A stretch of DNA of 64,000 bases. Source: Rahnella inusitata (GTDB lineage Bacteria; Pseudomonadota; Gammaproteobacteria; Enterobacterales; Enterobacteriaceae). The notes beneath the pieces were generated by a model that was not told the DNA's origin, made no database searches, and was given only the letters and a program-made list of their open reading frames with translations. Within the stretch, counting starts at the first letter, position 1; every line of letters starts with the position of its first letter. Location of the stretch: assembly GCF_003263515.1 (NCBI RefSeq), contig NZ_JYDE01000001.1, positions 124,001 through 188,000 on the forward strand, written 5' to 3'. The translations under genes and the position numbers were made by a program. Below, piece after piece: positions 9,201 to 15,182 of the stretch.

Positions 9201-9653
9201 TGTCGCCAGCTTAGGGGCCAGGGCGGTGATTTGTTCCGGTTCACCTGCCACCATCAGCAGACGAACTTTATACCACCAGAAAAAGCCGTAGCGGCGGCGC
9301 AGGCGGGTTTTCAGCTGGGCAACTTCGCTCAGTGTTATGTCTTCTGCCTTCTCCACTTTTTCCGGGGCAGGGGCGTCGTCGCCCTGAGCTTGCTGACGGT
9401 CAATTTTGAAGCTCCTTCGCGCCTCAAAACGGGTTCCCCAGAACAAGAAAAAGGCCAGCAGGAAAAAGGCGATACACACTGCAGCAGAACCACTCAGCCA
9501 CGCATACCAGGCAGGCGTCTGTGGAACTAACTTCAAGTTATATGGTTGAAAGCACACTATCCATAAAACAACCGCTCCAGCCAGTGAGGCCATTAGTATC
9601 AGACACCAAAATATCAGTTCCGGTTTTTTCAATAGCAAAAGGATCCGCCTCAT
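6231..9653 (-). CDS. tssM: T6SS inner-membrane complex protein TssM (IcmF)
   Basis: TssM is the backbone of the membrane complex and links TssL in the inner membrane to TssJ. The 1140-residue product has two N-terminal membrane segments (about 14-36 and 52-73), a cytoplasmic loop, a third membrane segment (about 371-390) and a large periplasmic part ending in the IcmF C-terminal region (F-N-P-E-F-L near 1010 and W-P-G-D near 1060). The position where some TssM proteins carry a Walker A P-loop reads L-L-M-V-A-G-E-P-E-Q-I-T (about 132-143), with no G-K-S/T, so nucleotide binding by this loop is unlikely. The ATG overlaps the stop of the upstream 406-codon gene (ATGA). Confidence 0.93.
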   Translation of the reverse strand: MRRILLLLKKPELIFWCLILMASLAGAVVLWIVCFQPYNLKLVPQTPAWYAWLSGSAAVCIAFFLLAFFLFWGTRFEARRSFKIDRQQAQGDDAPAPEKVEKAEDITLSEVAQLKTRLRRRYGFFWWYKVRLLMVAGEPEQITALAPKLATQCWLEGQRTVLIHAGSLHREVDETRLAEWRKLRRSRPLDGIVWAMTESQSKSAQWLDDGLRTLEKTGEALRYQPSVYLWQVCDSAWPQAERAEQPVGAVFAANGSPESVESQLKSLLPQLREQGLQQVFLNRQHDFLLRLANTLQESAALRWRRILTPWFSEYAQRIPLRGLMFSLPDSSTPATDVHEKTWAVPASWQGVLEDCRSAQGRRVGLPWEQTLCYGVLALIVLWGAGCVMSFAVNRHQMVSAADQAKALAKLQPVSDEQLLALQTLRNDIGRMQAHVARGAPWYQRFGLDHNAQLLTTLMPWYGNASNRLIRDAAAASLQQKLNELANLPANSPKRAALAKSGYDQLKAYLMMARPDKAEGAFYAQVMKTTEPVRPGVSPGLWQSLAPDLWQFYAVNLPAQPSWKITADKSLVSQARQVLLGEIGQRNAESTLYENMLLSVRRNYADMTLVDMTGGTDAQRLFTSEEVVPGMFTRKAWDEQIQQAIDKAVESRREEIDWVLSDNRYSVADNISPEALKKRLTERYFTDFAGSWLNFLNSLRWNEAKNLSDVIDQLTLMSDVRQSPLIALMNMLAWQGQTGQKDQALTDSLVKSAKALINSDAQPAIDQHASGPVGPLDETFGPLLALMGKGSAQNMMSSDTSLSLQTLLTRITRVRLKLQQVANSSDPQEMTQILAQTVFQGKSVDLTDTQEYGSLIAASLGEEWSGFGQTMFVQPLTQAWETVLQPSSASLNDQWKNAIVANWKSAFDGRYPFAVSKSDASLPMLAEFIRKDSGRIDSFLTRQLSGVLHKEGTRWVPDKVNSQGLTFNPEFLTAINQLSQISDILFTDGSQGMRFDLLARPAPNVVETSLSIDGQKLHYFNQMESWQSFRWPGDTYKPGTMLTWTSTSAGARLYGDYQGTWGLIRWLEQAKQQKLDEGRYQLTFITPDKQPLQWILRTELGKGPLGLLQLRNFTLPTKIFLVQAASTQTERPFDPDAIAEE

Positions 9654-10870
9654 AGTCCGCTCTCCTTAACTGAAGCTACCGGGGATACCACCATGTTCCA
9701 TACCTTTCCATTTTGTTGTTCGTGGCATATCAGCAGGTGATGTGCCGGATGTTGTTGTATTGCCTGAGCTGCAGCGGCAACAGCAATCCAGACCGCCCCT
9801 TTACCGGGGTAGCCCATGAAATCATGCAAGTTGTGAGTTGTTTGTGGTTCAATACGGCTTAACGATGAAGAACTGATGGCCTTCATCACTGCAAGGTACT
9901 CATCACTATCTGCCGCCATCCCGCTAAGCCAAAGATGCTCTGGTGTTTCAGGTGCGACAGGTACCCAATCGAGTGCCTGCACGATCGCATATTCAAATGC
10001 ATTGGATGTTTCCCCTACCAGTTCTGGTCTGTGGAGCAAAGCTATCGGTGGGAGCACGTGCTGAGTCAGACGGTTACCCATCAACACCCCAGTCACGGCC
10101 TCTGCCGACAGATGTGTGTCCGCAGCGGCATACTGGCATGACACGATAAGCAAAAGAGCCTCGCTTTGGATGTTATAATCTAACCAATGATCAATAGGTT
10201 GCATGCCGGAAACAGATATAAGGGAACAGGGCTGGGTGATCCCTCGGCTCTTCCAGGCGCGCGACCAAATTGCCTCTGTTTGCTCTTCTGCCAAAGAGGA
10301 CGAGCACTCGAAGATCAGCCTGACAGGTTTGTTCTCAGGCAGCAGCGCAAGGCGCAGCGCTAGTTGTTTTGCCAATGCGGAAAATAACAACTCAAGATGA
10401 CTTTCCTCAGACATGCCTGCGGTTCTGGCTAGCTGGCTCAGGCGAATATTTTCTTCACCCCGCCAGGATCGCTGGGGGAAGAGCACATTTTCGTTGCGCA
10501 GGAGGTTGCTGGCTACTGAAGCAAAGGGTGCGTCTGCTGAAGAATGTGCGGTGCAACACTCTGCTGCCAGTATTTGCAACACTCTGCGTCCCCGCCGGGT
10601 TTCCTGAATAACAGTTTTTTCTCTTTGTCTGTCCCAGGCGTTGGCAAAAATCTGTCTCTGCAGGTAAATCAAAAAAAGAATAAGCAGCAAGGCTCCCATA
10701 AACAGTCCGGGGATACCGACAGACAGCCACATATTATTTTTTCCCGTCAATAGACGAGACAGTAAAATGCTTAAACCGACGAGAATAACAAGCACTACCA
10801 TCCAGCGTGACAGTCGTGGTGGGGTGGATCTGATGCAGGTTTTAGGAATATTTTTTAAATCTACGGCCAT
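9650..10870 (-). CDS. T6SS-associated inner-membrane protein of unknown function, coupled to tssM
   Basis: I do not recognise a named family for this 406-residue protein. It has two hydrophobic segments near the N-terminus (about 23-43 and 52-70) separated by a short polar loop, then an R/E-rich linker and a mixed alpha/beta cytoplasmic-looking domain of roughly 300 residues with no obvious catalytic motif. Its stop codon overlaps the tssM start (ATGA), so it is translationally coupled to tssM and probably acts with the membrane complex. An accessory role in building or stabilising that complex is an inference from position only. The 147 bases upstream hold no gene. Confidence 0.75.
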   Translation of the reverse strand: MAVDLKNIPKTCIRSTPPRLSRWMVVLVILVGLSILLSRLLTGKNNMWLSVGIPGLFMGALLLILFLIYLQRQIFANAWDRQREKTVIQETRRGRRVLQILAAECCTAHSSADAPFASVASNLLRNENVLFPQRSWRGEENIRLSQLARTAGMSEESHLELLFSALAKQLALRLALLPENKPVRLIFECSSSLAEEQTEAIWSRAWKSRGITQPCSLISVSGMQPIDHWLDYNIQSEALLLIVSCQYAAADTHLSAEAVTGVLMGNRLTQHVLPPIALLHRPELVGETSNAFEYAIVQALDWVPVAPETPEHLWLSGMAADSDEYLAVMKAISSSSLSRIEPQTTHNLHDFMGYPGKGAVWIAVAAAAQAIQQHPAHHLLICHEQQNGKVWNMVVSPVASVKESGL

Positions 10871-11017
10871 ATCTTTTTTCTTGTATGAGAAAACTATGGG
10901 GAGTTAAATGGCAGAGGCAGGTAATGATTTATAGGTAACAGTATTTCCCTATGCCTTACATTTATTTCGCCCCTGAGTTTATTCAAAAGTAATGTAGAAG
11001 TTATCGTGATTTATTAT

Positions 11018-11845
11018 TTACGCGGCATTGTCTTCAGTCAGTTTAGATAAAATATTTTTCATGGCTGTCGAAACATAGTCGCGCTCTCCCTCAAGCCAAG
11101 CCTTACGCAGTGTACAGGTCTTATCCACATCAGGTGTTTGTATGTGTAACTTAAAGAGGCGGTTATCCATATGCGTGACTTTGACATTATTATACGGGAC
11201 GCGGTAGGTTTCGGAATATAGACCAGGGGTAATGATTAACTCTTTTTTTGACAAACCGATGACAATCCGGTTTTTAAGGCGGAAACCATTAACCAGAGCC
11301 AGCACGCCAGCCCCTACCAAAATTCCACCGGTTCCGAGACCCATGGCCATTATCGCCCCTCCGAGCACAATAAACACTACGCCATTAATAAAGAACGGGG
11401 TTGTTTTGAAGTATAGTTTCAAGCTTTCATTCGTCTCTACGTTTTCATCCCCATTTCCTTCTGTAGGTGTATTTGAACTTGGCTTTTTCTCAGTATTTAT
11501 ATTTTCCTCTTCTTCTGATGAGGGAAATATAGCCATACCCTGATTAGATTTTTTTTCATAACTAGACATGTAACCCATGAAAAATACCAAACCAATAGGC
11601 ATCATGAAGAATGCGCCAATGCCTGCGATAATTCGCCCTGCTTTAGGCGCTCTAAATAATAACCCAATGCTTGCAATTTGCATAATCAACGCAACAATGA
11701 ATAACGGGAGTATAATAGACCATAACCGGTTTGAACTGTCATAATCGTAGTCGCCCGGCGCCACAGATAAATTAAGCCAAGCAATGCATGTAATGAATAT
11801 ATTAACAAACAGACCGATCCAAAGTATTAAGCTTATTTTTTTCAT
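11018..11845 (-). CDS. Four-helix membrane protein of unknown function
   Basis: This 275-residue protein has four predicted membrane segments, at about 5-28, 42-64, 72-92 and 148-185 (the last is long and glycine-rich and may be two). A highly charged loop rich in E, K, S and T lies between the third and fourth (about 95-140). The C-terminal 75 residues look like a small beta-rich domain (S-K-K-E-L-I-I-T-P-G-L-Y then V-P-Y-N-N-V) resembling bacterial PH-like domains. A GGAATTTT ribosome site precedes the ATG. It lies after the four immunity-like copies and before the tssM block, so it could be another immunity or accessory protein. Composition is more AT-rich than the tss genes. Function unknown. 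Confidence 0.7.
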   Translation of the reverse strand: MKKISLILWIGLFVNIFITCIAWLNLSVAPGDYDYDSSNRLWSIILPLFIVALIMQIASIGLLFRAPKAGRIIAGIGAFFMMPIGLVFFMGYMSSYEKKSNQGMAIFPSSEEEENINTEKKPSSNTPTEGNGDENVETNESLKLYFKTTPFFINGVVFIVLGGAIMAMGLGTGGILVGAGVLALVNGFRLKNRIVIGLSKKELIITPGLYSETYRVPYNNVKVTHMDNRLFKLHIQTPDVDKTCTLRKAWLEGERDYVSTAMKNILSKLTEDNAA

Positions 11846-11967
11846 GTAAAATTCCTTTTTAGATAAATAAAAAATTGTTTATTTATAATGACGCGGCACA
11901 GTTTTACGTGTCGGTTTGAGCAGAATAATTGTAAGAGAAGCAATTCCAGCTGCCGATGGAAACCGGT

Positions 11968-12738
11968 TTAAGGCGCAGTGGTTGATTCCAGTTCCATCTC
12001 CGCAGGCCACTGGTCAGCTTTGCGCGGTCGCCAGTCGTCCGGGCGGCCAGGGCTGTCAGGCTCTGCAACGACCTGGTCGTGCTGCATATACACACAGAGA
12101 TAACTCCAGATCTGGCACAACTGTTCCCTTGAGCTGCGCTCCCTGGAATCCTTAGCGATAATAAAGCGGGCAATAACGTTGTTTGTTCCCGGCTCGCAGA
12201 CGGAACCAAAAAGCTGGTAACCCGAGTCATAACGGGCGCTGGAATAGCGAATTTCTCCATGCACGTCGGCCCAGTTGTAGGAGCGGATGGTGACCGGCCA
12301 TTTGATCCACGGGAAGAACCTACGTTTATACTCGTAGATATAGATTTTTTGTCGTTTCCGGTTCAGGCGGAGAGGTTGATCGCGGGGCTGGACAAAATAC
12401 ATTTTCATTCCAGAAAGCGCCATGGCAAAGAATATAAATGCCCCGCCGAATCCCATAGCAACCATCCCATAACCATCGATTACTTCCTGCATGACGAAAC
12501 CAAATAAAAACCAACTAATACCGAGAGTGAACACTAAAATCGCCCACGCCAGAACCCCACCCCAGGAAACTTGCGTGCTGTAACGGGGTATTTCCAGAAA
12601 GGTATCGTTGAGTGTAGTGAGCCAGCGCAGTTGTGGTGGCACCAGCTGTGGCTCATGGTTCTCCGGCATATCTTCCCGCCAGCAGGAGATTGGAGGGTTG
12701 AGCTTTGGCTCGGGTTCTTCAAATGAAAATAGTGGCAT
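11968..12738 (-). CDS. Putative T6SS immunity protein, array copy 4 (DUF6708-like)
   Basis: This is the last copy, in transcription order, of a four-gene tandem array. The 256-residue protein has a polar N-terminus (residues 1-61), two membrane helices joined by a short loop (about 62-112) and a soluble C-terminal domain of about 145 residues starting at K-M-Y-F-V-Q-P-R-D-Q-P, the recognisable DUF6708-like part. It differs from copy 3 in only 3 of the first 61 residues but in about 31 of the 50 residues of the membrane hairpin. It ends seven residues early, at T-T-A-P: a TAA replaces the GAA codon that continues the other copies, which marks the edge of the duplicated unit. An AAGGA ribosome site lies 7 bases before ATG. 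Immunity to the upstream pore-forming effector is inferred from context. Confidence 0.8.
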   Translation of the reverse strand: MPLFSFEEPEPKLNPPISCWREDMPENHEPQLVPPQLRWLTTLNDTFLEIPRYSTQVSWGGVLAWAILVFTLGISWFLFGFVMQEVIDGYGMVAMGFGGAFIFFAMALSGMKMYFVQPRDQPLRLNRKRQKIYIYEYKRRFFPWIKWPVTIRSYNWADVHGEIRYSSARYDSGYQLFGSVCEPGTNNVIARFIIAKDSRERSSREQLCQIWSYLCVYMQHDQVVAEPDSPGRPDDWRPRKADQWPAEMELESTTAP

Positions 12739-12759
12739 GCATACTTCCTTGTCAGAGGC

Positions 12760-13551
12760 TTACTTTTGAGTGACGGCGTGTTCAGGCGCAGTGGTTGATT
12801 CCAGTTCCATCTCCGCAGGCCACTGGTCAGCTTTGCGCGGTCGCCAGTCGTCCGGGCGACCAGGGCTGTCGGGATCTGCAACAACCTGGTCGTGCTGCAT
12901 ATACACACAGAGATAACTCCAGATCTGGCACAACTGTTCCCGCGAGCTGCGCTCCCTGGAATCCTTAGCGATAATAAAGCGGGCAATAACGTTGTTTGTT
13001 CCCGGTTCACAGACTGAGCCAAATAGCTGATACCCCATATCTAACCGCGCGCCGGGGTAGCAAATTTCACCATGCACATCCGCCCAGTTGTAAGATCGGA
13101 TGGTGACCGGCCATTTGAGCCACGGGAAGAATGTATGTTTGTATTCGTAGATATAGATTTTTTGTCTTTTGCGATTCAATCGGAGGGGCTGGTCGCGGGG
13201 CTGGACAAAATACATTTTTAGGCAAAAAAGTGCTAATCCAGAAAAAACCATCAAACCCATCAAACCCATTGCAATCATCCAATAACCATCAAGTCCATCT
13301 TGCATTACAAAACCAAACCATCCCCAACCTATAGCAAAAATTGAAATGAAAACTCCACATACAAACATTCCCCCCCAAGCAACTTCAGTACTGTAACGTG
13401 GTATCTCCAGAAAGGTGTCGTTGAGTGTAGTGAGCCAGTGCAGTTGTGGTGGCACCAACTGTGGCTCATGGTTCTCCGGCATATCTTCCCGCCAGCAGGA
13501 GATTGGAGGGTTGAGCTTTGGCTCGGGTTCTTCAAATGAAAATAGTGGCAT
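12760..13551 (-). CDS. Putative T6SS immunity protein, array copy 3 (DUF6708-like)
   Basis: The third copy in transcription order has 263 residues and the same layout: near-invariant N-terminal 61 residues, a two-helix membrane hairpin, then the DUF6708-like soluble domain. Its membrane segment is the most divergent of the four (for example V-C-G-V-F-I-S-I-F-A-I-G-W near residues 64-76). It also carries a private patch in the soluble domain, I-C-Y-P-G-A-R-L-D-M-G-Y where the other copies have I-R-Y-S-S-A-R-Y-D-S-G-Y. It shares with copy 4 the four-residue-longer segment A-K-D-S-R-E-R-S-S. The 21-base spacers on both sides are identical to those of the other copies, and the ribosome site AAGGA is kept. 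Confidence 0.82.
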   Translation of the reverse strand: MPLFSFEEPEPKLNPPISCWREDMPENHEPQLVPPQLHWLTTLNDTFLEIPRYSTEVAWGGMFVCGVFISIFAIGWGWFGFVMQDGLDGYWMIAMGLMGLMVFSGLALFCLKMYFVQPRDQPLRLNRKRQKIYIYEYKHTFFPWLKWPVTIRSYNWADVHGEICYPGARLDMGYQLFGSVCEPGTNNVIARFIIAKDSRERSSREQLCQIWSYLCVYMQHDQVVADPDSPGRPDDWRPRKADQWPAEMELESTTAPEHAVTQK

Positions 13552-13572
13552 GCATACTTCCTTGTCAGAGGC

Positions 13573-14355
13573 TTACTTTTGAGTGACGGCGTGTTCAGGC
13601 GCAGTGGTCGATTCCCGTTCCATCTCCGCAGGCCACTGGTCCGCTTTACGCGGTCGCCAGTCGTCCGGGCGGCCAGGGTTTGCAGGCTCCGCGGTGACCT
13701 TATCGTGTTGCATATATACGCAGAGGTAACTCCAGATCTGGCACAACTGTTCCCGCGAGCTTCGCTCTTTGGCGATAAGAAAGCGGGTGACAACTTTATT
13801 AGTGCCGGGCTCGCAGACGGAACCAAAAAGCTGGTAACCCGAGTCATAACGGGCGCTGGAATAGCGAATTTCCCCATGCACGTCGGCCCAGTTGTAGGAG
13901 CGGATGGTGACCGGCCATTTCAGCCAGGGGAAGAATGTATGTTTGTATTCGTAGATATAGATTTTTTGTCTTTTGCGATTCAAACGGAAGGGCTGGTCGC
14001 GGGGCTGGACAAAATACATTTTTAGGCAAAAAAGAGTCAGGCAAAAGAAAATAAATGCCCCCCCTAATCCTATAACAGTCATCACATAATCATCGTACCC
14101 TCCTTGTATGACAAAACCAAAAGCCCCCACGCCAATACCAAGAGTGAACATTAAAATTGCACTCGCAAGCATTCCCCCCCAGGAAACCTCCGTGCTATAC
14201 CGAGGTATTTCCAGAAAGGTGTCGTTGAGTGTAGTGAGCCAGTGCAGTTGTGGTGGCACCAACTGTGGCTCATGGTTCTCCGGCATATCTTCCCGCCAGC
14301 AGGAAATTGGAGGGTTGAGCTTTGGCTCGGGTTCTTCAAATGAAAATAGTGGCAT
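13573..14355 (-). CDS. Putative T6SS immunity protein, array copy 2 (DUF6708-like)
   Basis: The second copy has 260 residues. The N-terminal block and the soluble domain match the other copies closely. The membrane hairpin has its own sequence (L-A-S-A-I-L-M-F-T-L-G-I-G-V-G-A at about 63-78 and a G-G-Y-D-D-Y loop). In the soluble domain it shares with copy 1 the shorter variant N-K-V-V-T-R-F-L-I-A-K-E-R, against N-N-V-I-A-R-F-I-I-A-K-D-S in copies 3 and 4. This patchwork of shared and private segments suggests exchange between copies as well as divergence. The frame is intact with its own ribosome site. Confidence 0.82.
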   Translation of the reverse strand: MPLFSFEEPEPKLNPPISCWREDMPENHEPQLVPPQLHWLTTLNDTFLEIPRYSTEVSWGGMLASAILMFTLGIGVGAFGFVIQGGYDDYVMTVIGLGGAFIFFCLTLFCLKMYFVQPRDQPFRLNRKRQKIYIYEYKHTFFPWLKWPVTIRSYNWADVHGEIRYSSARYDSGYQLFGSVCEPGTNKVVTRFLIAKERSSREQLCQIWSYLCVYMQHDKVTAEPANPGRPDDWRPRKADQWPAEMERESTTAPEHAVTQK

Positions 14356-14376
14356 GCATACTTCCTTGTCAGAGGC

Positions 14377-15159
14377 TTACTTTTGAGTGACGGCGTGTTC
14401 AGGCGCAGTGGTTGATTCCAGTTCCATCTCCGCAGGCCACTGGTCAGCTTTGCGCGGTCGCCAGTCGTCCGGGCGGCCAGGGCTGTCAGGTTCTGCAACG
14501 ACCTTATCGTGTTGCATATATACGCAGAGGTAACTCCAGATCTGGCACAACTGTTCCCGCGAGCTTCGCTCTTTGGCGATAAGAAAGCGGGTGACAACTT
14601 TATTAGTGCCGGGCTCGCAGACGGAACCAAAAAGCTGGTAACCCGAGTCATAACGGGCGCTGGAATAGCGAATTTCCCCATGCACGTCGGCCCAGTTGTA
14701 GGAGCGGATGGTGACCGGCCATTTCAGCCAGGGGAAGAAGGTACGTTTGAATTCATAAATATAGATTTTTTGTCGTTTCCGGTTCAGGCGGAGGGGCTGA
14801 TCGCGGGGCTGGACAAAATACATTTTTAGGCCAGAAGACATCATGGCAAAAAAAATAAATGCTCCGAATAATCCTATAACTATCATCCCGTAACCATCGT
14901 GCCCCGCTTGTATGACAAAACCAGAAATCCCAATACCTATACCGAGAATGAACACTAAAATCGCCCACGCAAGAACTCCTCCCCAGGCAACTTCTGTACT
15001 GTAACGGGGTATTTCCAGAAAGGTATCGTTGAGTGTAGTGAGCCAGTGCAGTTGTGGTGGCACCAGCTGTGGCTCGTGGCTCTCCGGCATATCTTCCCGC
15101 CAGTTTTTAATAGGCGGGTTGAGCTTCGGTTTGGGTTCTTCAAATGAAAACAGAGGCAT
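14377..15159 (-). CDS. Putative T6SS immunity protein, array copy 1, next to the effector (DUF6708-like)
   Basis: This copy is directly downstream of the VasX-like effector gene (23-base gap), the usual place for the cognate immunity gene, so it is the best candidate for protecting against that effector. It has 260 residues with the same N-block, membrane hairpin and soluble domain. Its N-terminus has private changes (E-E-P-K-P-K and P-P-I-K-N-W where the others read E-E-P-E-P-K and P-P-I-S-C-W), and its upstream spacer differs from the repeated 21-base spacers, so it is probably the founder of the array. The ribosome site is AAAGGA, about 10 bases before ATG. Confidence 0.83.
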   Translation of the reverse strand: MPLFSFEEPKPKLNPPIKNWREDMPESHEPQLVPPQLHWLTTLNDTFLEIPRYSTEVAWGGVLAWAILVFILGIGIGISGFVIQAGHDGYGMIVIGLFGAFIFFAMMSSGLKMYFVQPRDQPLRLNRKRQKIYIYEFKRTFFPWLKWPVTIRSYNWADVHGEIRYSSARYDSGYQLFGSVCEPGTNKVVTRFLIAKERSSREQLCQIWSYLCVYMQHDKVVAEPDSPGRPDDWRPRKADQWPAEMELESTTAPEHAVTQK

Positions 15160-15182
15160 GGTTGTGCAATCCTTTTTTTGGT

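Noticed and set aside
13329-13877. Recurring frames of about 180 codons (also near 12534 and 14151) overlapping the immunity array
   Set aside because: They are shifted-frame translations of the same repeated DNA and recur only because the genes are duplicated; all span the boundary between two real genes.
11968-15159. CRISPR-like or satellite array
   Set aside because: The repeat unit is about 800 bases and each unit codes for a full-length protein; there are no short repeats with unique spacers.
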